From: Epiperipatus broadwayi
Taxonomy: Eukaryota; Onychophora; Udeonychophora; Euonychophora; Peripatidae
Direction: 5' to 3'
NCBI GenBank assembly: GCA_028023455.1
Contig: JAQFVV010000021.1
Span: 4,552,853-4,616,852, forward strand
Length of the DNA stretch: 64,000 nt
The position numbers and the translations under genes are program-made. Shown here piece after piece: positions 11,037 to 23,642 of the stretch (the first letter of the stretch is position 1; each line of letters starts with the position of its first letter). The notes below the pieces were generated by a model that was not told where the DNA came from, did no database searches, and worked only from the letters and a program-made list of their open reading frames with translations.

Positions 11037-12904
11037 TGTAATGGGCACACACGCCGTTACATTATTTATTTTAAAAAGTAGAAATTAAAAAGAAAAGTTT
11101 GCATATAAAAACTTCTTTTTTAAGACATAAAAATTGAAAGTTAAAAGTCATTTAAACTTTATATAAATAAAATCGCACAGATGAAAAAAAATTATTAAAA
11201 TAAAACTTTATTAAAAAGAGAAAAAGTATTTTAAAAGCAAAAACTTAAAAAGATTTAGAGATAAAAATATATCTTTAAGTTTGCAAAATAATTTAATTAA
11301 TTCTATTGTATAAAATGGAAATGATTATTTTAATTAGTAAAAGTAAACTAGCCCTTGGGCATTTCAAAATGCATAAGCAAAGGTCAGATAGGAGAGGTAA
11401 AACAATAGGAACAGAATGGCCAATGAAAGAAATCCATCAGGGAATCAGACCTCAGTGAAAAGACCATCACCATCGTCGTGACATAATGTCCTCTGGATCC
11501 GAAAGTCTACCGTAAAAGTGAGTGAAAATTAATTAAGGGAGATGTGCATGTGATAGCAGTGGTGATAAGTGTTAGTGTGGAGTTGAAGGAGAAGGGGTTG
11601 AAAAGACACATTCTTCAATCCCTTCAGTTTTGCTAAAAGGAAAGAGAAATAACATCATTTTTCCTATATTGAAGACCACAGGACATCGGGGAATTAACGC
11701 TGGCTCCAAATGGCAAGCAACTGCAAGAAATTAGAATCTATGGACTTGTTAAAATCATAAGAACTTTATGAAATCTAATGAACATTAATTAATTTGAAAA
11801 CAATAAGAACTCTAAAATATAAACTTTCCCAGTATTTAAATGATAGCAATAGAATCCTATCTGACCAACGTAAATTAATATTAATAATGTCATTTGATGC
11901 ATTTTTTAAAATCATTTCCATTTAAATTTTTTTTTTGTTCTTTTAAGTTTTTATTATGATTTTTTTTTTTGTTTAACAACTTTTAATAAATGTTAAATTT
12001 AAGTTGGGCGCAAATGTCTGCATAGATTTGTAAAATTATATATGTTAGTTTAAGGGAGGGTAATCTTAGGTTATTTGTTTCGTAGTTAAATTGGGTCGAT
12101 GGATTGGATATATTGGTGTAATTAGTAGATGTAGTATGAGATTCACTACTTGCAGGATCGATTTATATGCCACACACCCCTTTTTTTGCCTATGGAAGGG
12201 ATAGTAAGACGGAAAACGCAGTCCCTTCCTATGGAGTTTTTTGTTTATTGTTCTTCTTTCCGATAGATGTAGCATTCCTATTTGGTTGAGAGTCAATGTC
12301 ATCTATTAACCATGCTGTTCAGATGTACATTCCTGACAGTATGTCATTTTGGTGCTGTCGTATTCATGCTACATTGAATTCATCAATATATCAGATAGAT
12401 TGGCATTGGTTTTGACTGCAAACTTTTGGCCTAAGGTTAAATCAGGGATAGAATATTTTCTTTTCAAATGTGATCTATGTAGTCTATTCATATTTGACAC
12501 TTAAATAAAATATTCAACTCATCTGTGCGAACTTATAAAAGGTAAAACATAAATTAAATTCATAAAAACAAGTTAAATTATAAAGTAAAAGTAATGCTAA
12601 AAATGATTCAAAATTTATATGTGATTTAATAAATGTTTGTGTGTATAATTACTGGCAGTGGCTTATTTTATTCTTTTTTTAATATTGAAATATTTTTAGA
12701 TAAGAATTTATAAAATATAAATCTCTGCTCTGCTGAGCTAGTGACAATGGGCTAACGGTCGGAATAAAAATATATGTAAAATAAGATCTTAACAGCGCGT
12801 ATCTCCCTACTCTATAAATTTTCTAGGTTCTAAGTAGCCTAGTGGCGCTCTGTAGTGATAGATACGGTAAGACTGCTAGCTTCGATCTTCTCCCTGATCG
12901 TTAT
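11037..12904. mobile_element. 1.8-kb repeat, copy 2
   Basis: Second copy of the 6674-8487 repeat, without the SINE. It starts TGTAATGGGCACACACGCCG and ends GATCGTTATA, again between ATAT flanks. Collinear landmarks include CTAGCCCTTGGGCATT, AGGTCAGATAGGAGA, CATCTGTGCGAACTT and CTGGCAGTGGCTTATTTTAT. The middle (about 12000-12500) has diverged most. The small minus-strand ORF at 12066-12302 is not conserved in copy 1 and is not regarded as a gene. Confidence 0.65.
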
Positions 12905-13965
12905 AATATATATATACACACACATTTAGGAAGGATAATGAATTTTAAATTAAATTTTAAGATTTAAACAACTTTCCACAAACTTACCATAACTATCAAG
13001 AATAAGGATAAAATCTTGGGTTATATAGGTTCTATAAAGCTCTATTAGTAATCTAAACTGCTTATCTCTATGAAAGAAATATACAAAAATAAGCCCATAA
13101 AATTTATAGAATATAATTATTGTGTAATAAATACAATTGGATAATTAATTGATCAGAAAGTCATGTGATATTGGATCATTCAAATGGCTGACTGAACACA
13201 GGTCAAATGATCAAACTAAGTTATTATTTTTTTACTTAGGAACCTTTAACTCTTTAACTTACTAGCCTTCTACTGAGTTAAATTGCAAAGGATAAATTTG
13301 TCCTTATAATTTCCCTTATGGTGTAAAGAGGTGTGAAACAGTAACTAACAATATTAAAACTGGTAGTAAGTAATTTTAAAATCAATATAATATCACATGA
13401 CCCTAGCTTACACAATGCTGATCAGCAGCAAATTATTTTTCTCTTATTACTGTTAAGACATCTAGTGTAAGCTTTAATAATGAATGGATGCTATATCATA
13501 GTGCTTAATAAATTTATGGCTGTCTTTAATATTGAAACAAAACAAAAAAGAATGAAAATTAAGTGTGTAGTTAAGGCAGTAAATAAAAAGCTTTATGAGA
13601 TAGTTGTTAATATAGTGCTTGATATTGCTCTCTTTGAAATTTGAAACAAAGCTGTGTAAAATGGAATTTTTTTTTATGTTCCAAACAGACTTACAATTGT
13701 TTTTTTCTATAGCCAATTCATCAGTAAACTTATACTTAAATATTCTTAGACCCTCAAATTCTCACCAGTCAGAAATTGACAAGGCTGATGGGTAGTATTT
13801 TCTCCCCTCTATTTTCATAAGAAGGTTGAATCATTGGACTATCTTTATTTAAAACTCTCAAAATAGTAATTGGATTAAATAATTTGCTAAAGTCATCTTT
13901 AGTCTGTTTCCATATAACTAACTTCAATGGTTAAACATTCATTAATTATTATGATCATCATACAT
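12905..13965. other. Unassigned AT-rich DNA
   Basis: No gene or clear repeat recognised apart from a short (TA)n(CA)n run at the start. Confidence 0.45.
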
Positions 13966-13969
13966 GGAT

Positions 13970-14098
13970 TTGTGCACTGTCAAAGGGGCAGACTCTGGAG
14001 GCCAAGGGCAATGAAGCATAGCTTTAGTTCTGCCATTTCCAGGGCTCAAATTCTTTATCTACTCCCAAGCAGTAAATCATTTAATTATTTTTTTTATC
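13970..14098 (+). repeat. tRNA-like SINE family 2, copy 1
   Basis: Shares the skeleton of the next entry: GCCATTTCCAGGGCTCAAAT, TTCTTTATCTACTCCCAAGC and then AATCATTTAATTATTTTTTT. The tRNA-like head is degenerate. Confidence 0.4.
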
Positions 14099-14107
14099 CG
14101 TGAATTG

Positions 14108-14240
14108 TTTGGTGGAGAGGTAGAGTAGTGGATTATGAATCTTGAGATTCATGGATCATGGTTAAGCTATGCCATTTTTGGTGCTCTAATTTTTTTGGAA
14201 CTCATGAGCAATGAACCATTGATTATTTTTGTATCCACAG
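14108..14240 (+). repeat. tRNA-like SINE family 2, copy 2
   Basis: The head GGTGGAGAGGTAGAGTAGTG resembles a tRNA D-arm/box A, followed by GATTCATGGATCATGGTTAA in the box B position. It is then followed by the family body TGCCATTTTTGGTGCTCTAA and AATGAACCATTGATTATTTT. A third copy is at 33187-33310. It lies almost in tandem with copy 1. Confidence 0.45.
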
Positions 14241-14787
14241 TTAAGTAATAATGTCTTTTGATAATTTTTCTAATAGGTAATACTGTTGATTAATAAAATT
14301 GTGAATTATTAATATATAAAAAGGTAATGGTAAAACATGAACAAAAGTTATATCTCTCTTCACTTTACAGTGTTCATATCATATTACAATTATACTTTTG
14401 TTTATAATCGCTATATCAACACTTATTCCATCAGGACAGATTAACCTAGAATCTTTAATTGCCCGTTAATAATAACTAAATACCCATTTACTGTTTAAGT
14501 ATTGGCAAGATAGCTAAGGGCCAACTACTTAAACAAAATTAGTTTTGTTAATCTTTTTTTTTTTTGTTATTATCTTGTCCTTATTATGAACAACTGAAAA
14601 TTTTAAACTAAAGTAACCCTAAGTTTTCTCATGATGGTCAAAGATTAATCTCAAGTAATTACCATTATTATCTTTTATAAATTGGAGTGCCCAAACAATG
14701 AAGAGCAACATACAATAATTTTTAGCAAGGTGGTCTAGTTGATTTTAAAAAATGCACAAAATTTATTGCAAAAAATTACGATAAGCA
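14241..14787. other. Unassigned AT-rich DNA
   Basis: No gene recognised. Confidence 0.45.
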
Positions 14788-14912
14788 ATCTTGTGTTAAA
14801 ATTTTGTGAAGATACCTACTGTCTTATTTAGACGCATAGTCTTAAAGTTATAGCCTTAGTATATCTTGCTTAGGTAATAATTATGTGCTTAACAAATTAT
14901 TAGTTACAACTT
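14788..14912. repeat. Dispersed repeat family F, copy 2 (second half only)
   Basis: Matches the right half of the copy at 15026-15256: CAATCTTGTGTTAAA, then TATTTAGACGCATAGTCTTA and TGCTTAACAAATTATTA. Confidence 0.55.
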
Positions 14913-15025
14913 TAAATTGTCTTAAAAATACTTCAAATCATAAGAGCTTTACACCGGCTCACTGTAAATCGAAAGATTTCGCGAACGTTAGTTTGTAATA
15001 GAAATTGTGGACTTAATCAGTGAAG

Positions 15026-15256
15026 TATTCAATAGCTTCTTGCTCGCAAATCAAAATTGCGTTAGATTCGCTTATATATTTAAAAAAAGTAGGATGAAGA
15101 TTGAATGGCCGTTCTTGTCTTTTAAAGTCGTTAATCTTGTGTTAAAGATTTGTAGAGATCCCTCCTGTCGTATTTAGGCGCAAAGTCTTAAGGTTATAAC
15201 GTTAATATATATTGCTTAGGTAATGAGTATGCGCTTAACAAATTATTAATTTAACT
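15026..15256. repeat. Dispersed repeat family F, copy 3
   Basis: Contains both halves: ATTCAATAGCTTCTTGCTCG, GTAGAGATCCCTCCTGTCG, GGCGCAAAGTCTTAAGGTTA and TATGCGCTTAACAAATTATT. It is separated from copy 2 by about 110 bp, so the two are partial direct repeats. Confidence 0.55.
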
Positions 15257-15599
15257 AAGATTGTAATACAGTCATAATAATCAGTTTTTAGTTATTAAAA
15301 TTGAAATATTTGTTATAGAAATTATTGAAATGTCTGATATTATGCTCGAAGTACCTAATCTTAAATAACTTTGCAAATGTTTATTCACCATTTTTGATCG
15401 ATATTTCGATTTCATATCTTTCATTTTGGATACGTTTGTTCACATAAGAAAATACTACCAAAAATAGAATTAGTTTTTCCTGTCAAAATTGTTTAATTTC
15501 AGAAATTCATTTACATGCTGTGTCTTATAAAAAATTAATTAATATTTTATATTTGAACAATGTTTTCACATTATTATTACTTTGGAAATCAGTTATTTC

Positions 15600-16760
15600 T
15601 AATTGTAAATGTTTATATACTTCTAAAATATTTACATCAAATAGATTTTGAAATAATAAAATAATTTTCATTTATCTTCGAAATCAATCAATAAATCATT
15701 TATGAAAGGCTTCCATTAAGAAATCAGTATTTAAAACAAAAAATAATTGTAGGAAAATCACAGTTTGACATATTATTTGTATTATACAAACTTTTCCACA
15801 CAACTTTCCCAACATGGAAAATGGGGGAAATAATATTGATTGATTTGATTTTTATGTAATTCTAATTTTCTTTGACAAGACTCAATAATATAGTACATGT
15901 CATTCACAAGTTGATTATCATCTTGTAATTTTTGATTCAATATGTTTTAATGTTCACAAATATTTGTTCTTCCATGAGGTTCCAGTACTGATTGCAAATT
16001 TGTGTTCATGATTATTTCAGTTCTGTATTGAAAAAATATTTTTGTCATATTGCCATGACTCAACTATTGTACTTTTATATGATATGCTAAATCACTATAT
16101 TCAATATTAATTTTTCCCAAAAAGATTTGAACTGGTGATAGTTTAAGCCATTTTGCCTACAAAATTACAATATTAATTATTATCAACGTAAATGAATCTA
16201 AAGATAAAAATGTAATGCACAATTTCTGATGAAAGATATAATAAATTTGCAAAGATATTTCTATGGTTTTAGAATAAAAATATTTAGAAATGTAAACCCA
16301 TGAAAATATTTGTTCTGGTCATATTCTGGGCATCATCAGTTGTACCAGCTGCCACCAATTTCCAATCAAGTTGGAAGACCTTCAAATACTTGTGATATAC
16401 TTAGAAACTTATTTTCTCCAGAGATTCTATCCTTCAACCCTTCAATTGAAGCAAGATCTATGGTTTATCTTCACTTTTATTAATTATAATCAATAATCTG
16501 TAAAATCTGTGATTCTTTGTTTCAGCTGATCCTTAATGTTAAAAGACAGATCTTTTGATTCGTCAGTCACTGTTTACACCAATAAACTTACAGTTGCAAA
16601 ATTCATGACATGATCAGGACATATTTTGTCTGCATTTTATAGTCATCTCCATTTCACAAATTCATCAATAAATACCTTTTCTTTTTCAGAAATTATTTTG
16701 AGGCAATTATAAACTAGCTCTAATTATATTAAAATTTTGATTCACAAAATGTTACATTTG
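15600..16760 (-). pseudogene. hAT-type transposase relic (ZBED/FAM200/GTF2IRD2-like)
   Basis: No long ORF survives, but the minus strand keeps recognisable blocks in the right order. Near 16503-16572 is T-V-T-D-E-S-K-D-L followed by N-I-K-D-Q-L-K-Q-R. Near 16327-16372 is L-D-W-K-L-V-A-A-G-T-T-D-D-A-Q-N-M, matching the family's S/T-D-G-A-x-x-M region. Near 15790-15990 is N-Q-K-L-Q-D-D-N-Q-L-V-N-D-M-Y and then H-F-P-C. Near 15680-15720 is an F-I-N-D-L-L-x-D-F-E-like stretch. This order is typical of the hAT transposases that gave rise to FAM200, ZBED5 and GTF2IRD2. Several stops and frame changes show it is dead. The N-terminal BED finger was not found. Assignment is by recognised motifs, not a search. 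Confidence 0.6.
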
Positions 16761-19010
16761 TTGTTGCTGCCCTTTTGAATTTCAGCAATAGTTCTTATAG
16801 TTTTTTATTTCCACCTATTAGCAATCTAGTAGTAATTTTTTTCCAAGATCGCTACATGTATGCCACCTAGTGTACACTTTAGTAATGAATAGATATCAGG
16901 TAATACAAACGTGTAAAAAAAGATTATGTGGTGTTTAGCAGATCATGTGAAGTATTTTATTTTATAAATTTCTTTGAAAAGTTTCACATATAGAATCATG
17001 TTTTGTTGTATAATGACATTTTATATTTTTTTAATATTGAAAATACTTTTTTGTATGTAAGATGGATGCAGCAGTCATGGCTTTGTTTAGGAAAAAATAA
17101 TTACAAGTTCCTAACTTTATTGAAGACATGCATTCTGAATTGACTTTTTTTTGACATGCTCATTGGCTAAAATTAAAATTTTTAATATGACAATATTAAT
17201 AGAATGTTGCACTTCAAGCATATTTATAATGTGATGTAAATCTGATAAAAATGGTAAAAAAGGGTAAGCTAAGATTGTCCGATATTTTGTATGACAACAT
17301 TTAACACTACTGAGATTTCAAGTAAAATCACAATAGGGGCATTATTATAAATTATTATTATAATTTATTCATAATTTATTTATTATATAAACAGAAAATT
17401 CTGAATATATATTTCTGTTACATCTTCAATTGTTGCCTTGGAAATGTCATGACTTGAAACTTTAGCAAGATTTTAAAAATGGAGTTCCCATTTATTAAAA
17501 TGTTATATATAAACAAATTGTTATCTGATCAGATTCAAACCTGAACTTTGATTTGAAACACAAATGTTTAGTTTAAAATTGTTCTGTAATAGTTATATCA
17601 TGAGATGATGCAGTCAATTAATGAGTATATAATATTTGGAAAGATTAATAACGAAAGAAGGAAATGTGACCAGCAATGGGGTGGATGGATTCTATTACCA
17701 CATGAGTGAGTGCATCTGCCTTTTTGAACAACTTAATAAAAAACCATTAGGTTTCAGTGTCACATCATATATACAAATCATCATCATTCACCTGATATAT
17801 CAATTTACCAATGTGCAACAATGTGGATGAACTGCCAGACTGTCCTTTTCTCTGCTTTTCTGTTATGCTTCCAATATTGCCAATCCTGTCTTTTCCATAA
17901 TATTATCCATCCATGACAATCTGAATCATCCTTTTTCTCTTGATCCATTACCATACCAAACATGATACCCTTTGCAAGTGGATTAATCTTATATACTTAT
18001 ACATATAACAAATTTGAAGAGTTCTAAAAAAATGTCAGTTCCAAACATTATTATTTGATTGCTTATGAATGTGAGGAAATTGATATATTATTCTATAGTG
18101 TATATATATAGTACTGATCGAAAACGTATGTCCATCCAACAAGATTTAGAATCTAAGCAAAAGTACCCCAAATCCAATCATGCCCAAGATACACAGGTCA
18201 GGAGGAATCATGAATTCTAACCTATTTGCCCATTTCACAAATCTATAACACTACAGACAACACCTACAGTGATACCACATGAATTCATTCTATCCTGGCC
18301 TGGTGCTACAACGTTTTGCATGGGAACTCAACTGGGGATGATGATGAGAGATTGAATGAATCCAAGATATAAGTTAAAACCATACATAAATATATTAATA
18401 AGATTCAAAGAACTGGATTAAGTTTTGACAAAATTCAAGATGATTTTATATATATAATCAACTTCACGCATTTTAAACTTTATTTTGGTTACAAATATTT
18501 TACAAACTGGAGTCGATTATTTTTATTTTAATAGATATCAGTTTAGTGCGGCTTTACAATACTGGATGTGTATTTGGAAATTGAAGTTTAATGTTACAAA
18601 AACAGATTTATCTGGGTGATTGGTGGATGTTTTATACATTTAGAAAACATGTGTAAAGATGCAATAATAGAGTTACGCAGTTTATACACTTTAATAGAAT
18701 GCCCTTGGCATTTGATACACAATTTAATAGCATTTATTCATAACAATTAAATAAGGATACATTCTGATCAAAGTATACTAAAACCATTTATCTATTAAAC
18801 ATTTTCGATGTTTAACAATCAAATATTGTGAAACTCTATAGATACGGGAATGGCTTATTTCAATAAAGGGGAGGGCAGCTTCATGAGAGGTTGGATCTAA
18901 AACTCCAACGAAAAATATTTAAAGAGAAAAATGTTTCATTGTTACACATCATTATGGTTTATTTTGTTAAACAGGCTAGAAAATGAACTATAAGAAGTTG
19001 CAGTGCTAGC
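16761..19010. other. Unassigned AT-rich DNA
   Basis: No gene recognised. At 17635-17700 the bases reading GAAAGATTAATAACGAAAGA with GGGGTGGATGG resemble a stretch at 53518-53575; this could be a shared LINE 3' scrap, but the match is short. Confidence 0.4.
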
Positions 19011-19013
19011 ATA

Positions 19014-19400
19014 ATGTCAGTGAAAGAGAGAGTGGCAGCTTCAACTGAGAAAATGTCATTCTCCAATTTTAAGGTGGTATACCTGCTTCAGGCTGAGCAA
19101 TACCTAATGGAAAGGTAGGTAGGAAGTTACTATGGGTCCGATTATGGCAAAGACATACAGAGTTTCAACTTCACTAACCTGCTTGTTCCAGGGAGTAGAC
19201 TTTTATCTCTGTTACGAATGAGAACACAAAAAAGACAGAAGGCTCTGTATCTTCTGGAGTGAGGTATAGACAGATAAGAGCAGTATATAAATATATACTT
19301 TGAGGAGAAGACTGACAAATGAAGACGATCAAGAATCCTCAGAGTGAAATATGGGCAAATCAAGATCAAAGCCCTTATGTGGCTCATTAATAATGTCTGA
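19014..19400 (+). pseudogene. Possible broken coding sequence, unassigned
   Basis: From the ATG at 19014 one frame runs 129 codons to a TGA at 19398. Internal stops include a TAG at 19116-19118; three others fall in the second half. Between stops the translation has ordinary amino-acid balance (for example N-F-T-N-L-L-V-P-G-S-R) rather than the Lys/Asn/Ile/Phe mix of random AT-rich DNA here. It could be a decayed retroelement or gene fragment, or chance. I recognise no family. Confidence 0.2.
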
Positions 19401-20615
19401 TATATGTTAGCAGCACTATTATAAGAATATAAAATCATTAGATTTAAATACTAAAGTGAAGTCCTAAGTGGTTTAACAAATATGTAATGATATTTAAAAT
19501 AATGACCCATGTAAGATAAAGTCATTAATCAGAAGTTAAAACTATAAGTAATAAAGTGTGCATTTCTCCCCCTTCTTGAATCAATACTATTTTGTTTAAC
19601 ATATATCTAAAAAACTAAAATTCGCACACTTAAAAGTGCAAATAACAAAATAGTATTTGGTCATCAGTCTTTTGGTGATGATGATCAATAAAGAAATCAA
19701 TAAAATTAACTGACACCAATAACCACCCCAGATTGAAAAGTATTTATACATTTTGTATAAATTTACGATCAAAATATTTTTTAAAAACATATTCATTTAA
19801 CAGACAAACTCAATCTTATGAGCTATTTAGAAATAAAGACATGAAATAATTAATTCCCCCCCCCCTTTCTTTTTTTTCTATTCCACAGTGGGATATAGAA
19901 GAAGTTTGTAAGACTGAGTTTGATTGGCATTTACAAATAAAAATTAACCGAAAATATAAAAATATTAAAATTAAATTATAACCACACTAAATTATAAGAA
20001 AAATAAGAAGCATGAGTTGGATAAAATATTTTACAATAAGATTAGTTTAGGTTATAGAGAATCGATATTAAGAAAATAATTATTACTTTAACATGCTCAC
20101 CGATTAGCGAGTTAAAAAGAGGTTTAACATAAAGAAACATGAAATTTTTTTAAGAGTTAGTAGTTAGAATTCAAGTAATATGATTATAAGGACTTTGGGC
20201 TTGTTACCTCATGATTCTATGGAATGAATTACAGATGAATCTTCTGTGGAAAGTGGCATTCTTTGATTGGTAGGAGTTACATCTCTGCACGGCAAAGAGT
20301 CAGGCTGAAGATGGAGGGAAAGGCAGCTTAAGTCGCTTTACCCAAAAACCATTTTAAAAATCAAAAAGACATAAAGTCGGTCTAGCAGCAATTGACAGCT
20401 TTGTTTTAAATTTTACTTTCATTGACTCTGATTTAAAAATTCCTTTTAAAAACATGAAACAAACTAATGTTCCCATCCCTTTAATTACTCTTGGACAGTT
20501 AATGGTTGCATCTTCCATCTTGAATTTTTATGTAATTATATAAAAAAATATTTATAAAATAAATAAAATATAATTAAAGAAAAAAAATACAAAATTATTT
20601 ACAATATTTGTTTGT
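19401..20615. other. Unassigned AT-rich DNA with a small inverted repeat
   Basis: At 19801-19930 GACAAACTCAATCTTA and TAAGACTGAGTTTGAT form a loose fold-back around C and T runs (C12 near 19856). Nothing else recognised. Confidence 0.45.
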
Positions 20616-20616
20616 G

Positions 20617-20619
<3 letters not shown>

Positions 20620-20662
<43 letters not shown>

Positions 20663-20697
20663 GCATATATATATATATATATGCTATATCTGCTCCA
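20620..20697. repeat. (TA)n microsatellite with GCAGC interruption
   Basis: TA dinucleotides are broken by ATGCAGCATA near 20658-20668, followed by ATGCTATATCTGC. Confidence 0.9.
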
Positions 20698-22898
20698 TTA
20701 ATATATGTATATATCCGAGCCGCATTTATAGAAGTTAATATTTAAAATAATTAAAGAAAATTTTTATTTAAAATTTATATTTATAACTTTTATAGATGCT
20801 TCTCAGAAATATATGTATAGTTTATATACATATGACACAAAAAAAGGAGCAGGATGAAATGTGGGTTGTGGTAGTACAGTGAAACTCGATCTTGAACTAA
20901 GGTCGACTGTTTCAATATATATATTTACACACACACAGATACACATACATTGCTTTGAAGAAAACATCTGTCATGAATTGTCTTGGAGTGGTGACAATCA
21001 TTCAAGGAAATAAAACAACCACTTTTGTTAATACTAGTAAATTGCATAATGTTTGAAACAATCTTAATATGTGGAGTTCAAAGATCTCTCCAATATGCTG
21101 CCAATAAAAAAACAATGAATAAGAAGGTATTATTCAGTAGGCTTTCCAACTGAGAACTGATGTGAATTTTAGCAGCTTTCCAGACTTGTTTTATTGCTAA
21201 CAACACCCATTTGCTGATCAATAATTGGATGGTTGGCTTAGTTGGATATTCTAAAGAAGAAAACAAATTTTTGTCATCTATGAAATGAGTAGTTTTTGTT
21301 TGCAAATTTTTTGATTTGTAAAAGTTTTCTTAAATAAAGAAACATACTGCTATATAATTATAAATAAATTTCACAAAAATTCAGCAGCTTTGAAATTCTA
21401 CATTTGAATTATTCTATTCAATTGTTCAGGTTTTTTTTTTGATAATGTTATCAAACTCAATATATAAAGCAAGGCTCACTTCACAAATATGCACTCTATA
21501 TTTTAAGTATTATCACGTGCTTTTCAAATCCAACAACACCTATTATAAGTCCCAAGTTTTTTCTCTGCATTAACTATTTAACATTCTATAAAGTCAGCCA
21601 AAGAGGAAAATTGTTGAAATTAAACAATCATTCTTATTTATATAAAATGTAATTATTTTAAAGCTTATATTGAAAGATGGAAATGTTCTGAGATGTACTA
21701 CATGCGCACGGGTTGGTTTAAGAGATTTTACCACTATCAGTGACAAACAGATGCTACCATTTGGTCCATAGTTCTCCATTGTATAATAATTAATCATCTA
21801 CTTGCAAGCACAGAATTTTAGATTTCAGAAATGCATCTCTTTTACATACATCATACCAGAATGTGTTGCTATGGTGCATATACTTGAAATTAAATTTATT
21901 ACATTTATCACAAAAATAATAAAAACAGTTTATTCCTTGGAAGTTCATGAGAAGTTAGATGATTTAAAGTGAAAAAGCTGAGCCACAATCCATGATCCTT
22001 AACCTCTAGGATCTACTTGACCATGACACTATAACACACATATGTGTTGATAAAGTGTTTAAGGCTCACCTTATTTTCAAACAATGGACTCGCTCAAATT
22101 CAGCGTTCATTGCAACTAACCAGTGAATTAACGGGCAGATTAATTAACCAATGATAGAAATAGGCTAGTAGGTGAATATGTTTCGTAAATCTGTAAACTC
22201 CTATTAAGGAAGGTGTTTAACTATAAAAAGGCAATCTTTTTGGAGATCAAGTGAAGATTAAGTGAAACGACCACAAATAACTGTCTAAGTTGAATGGCAG
22301 TATGCACATGATCTTAATATTGTTAAAGGAATGAGGCAAGTTCACATTGAATTGGAAGATGCTAGAATTTAAACATAACCCAAAGCAAGCTGACACGGTA
22401 TAGCTGGAAGGCCCAATATCAGTTAATTGTAATACATAAAAATACATTTATATATTTGTTAATAAATAATATTAACCTGTACTTGTACGAGTCTGGTGTT
22501 CATTCGAATTATATAAACACAATATAAAATTATTGCAATTCTGCATTGAATAATGCAAGAGATTACTTCGTCTGTGCAAAAGTAATTTTGCTATGATTTT
22601 CTTTTTAGAATCACTGAATTTACTTTTATTTATTAAATTAGGGATTGGAAGTAAAAAAAAAAAAAAAAGAAATTCTTTTTTTTCTGATGCAATTTAAAAA
22701 GATTTTTTCTCTCTTTTCTCATTTTAACTTAATAAATCACTGGATAAAACTTCTCATTGTTGTGGTTTTATCCCTACAACTACTTTATATTATTATCTTA
22801 GTGGCCCCATCTTTGCGGTTTCATGCAGTGATCTAACATTTCAGAAATATATTCTAGGAAAGGGTAAATAAATATAAAATATTTTTAAATAACATATT
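20698..22898. other. Unassigned AT-rich DNA
   Basis: I see no convincing gene. Short ORFs at 21078-21305, 21594-21797, 22247-22447 and 22645-22836 have no recognisable domains, and the last contains a poly-Lys run from an A-tract. Confidence 0.45.
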
Positions 22899-23065
22899 CG
22901 AAATTAAAATGGAAATAACTGTAATCCTCTATAAAGTTATGAATAAACAAATAATTCCCCTAGCGGTAAACGAAAAGAATGGAATGATACTCGTTGATTG
23001 ATGGGTGATCATTTGTTTATACATAGCTGCACGAAGGGCTACAGTTATCTCCGTTTTAATTTCAC
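22899..23065. repeat. Fold-back repeat, about 165 bp
   Basis: The left arm starts CGAAATTAAAATGGAAATAA and includes AACAAATAATT. The right arm is its imperfect complement, ending ATCTCCGTTTTAATTTCAC. The loop holds AAGAATGGAATGATACTCG. Confidence 0.7.
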
Positions 23066-23253
23066 ATACAGTAAAGCTATAATTACTAGAATGAAGTACA
23101 TATTTACATAATTTTTTGTTAATTCATGAGATTTAAAAAAAGCAATATATATATTTAAAAAAAAAAAGTAAAACAAATGATGTAATCTTTTCTTTTCTTC
23201 TTATTGGTTTAATAATTTAGCCAATCTCCAGTTAACTGAATAACACCTACTAT

Positions 23254-23642
23254 AAAAATTTAGCTTAGGACATGCGATGTGATATGCTATGATCTCCTTT
23301 ATCGAAGTCAGTAATCTCTCAGTTACTATGTCTAGAGAAACATATTAGCAATCTCACCTTCCCTTTCCATTCCCCACTTTAAGTTTTCCCCGAATTCTCT
23401 ATCCTGTTCCATATCATTTCCACAACATCACCTTTGTCCACTCTATGGCCTTTACATCTAGATCTCCCTTATCTTTTTCCAAACCCAGCATAAAAACCAA
23501 GAACCTACTTTCTGTATAATCACTTTGTTTACATTTATTCTCCCACAATTTCATTATTTGTACTCTTTCTGCATTCAGGCATTTACATTCAATTAACAGA
23601 TGCCTGATATTTTCCATATTTTAGACAAGGACATCCCTTCTC
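23254..23642 (-). mobile_element. LINE 3' fragment, copy 1
   Basis: The minus strand encodes M-E-N-I-R-H-L-L-I-E-C-K-C-L-N-A-E-R, then V-Q-I-M-K-L-W, the C-terminal end of a non-LTR retrotransposon ORF2. The following 3' UTR matches the copy at 28200-28945, which carries more of the protein. Copy 1 is cut at its 5' side around 23642, where a degraded family A repeat begins. Confidence 0.65.

Noticed and set aside
12066-12302. 78-codon minus-strand ORF in the 1.8-kb repeat
   Set aside because: Not conserved in the other copy of the repeat.
17636-17830. RTE 3' scrap shared with 53518-53575
   Set aside because: The shared stretch is too short and interrupted to support an annotation.
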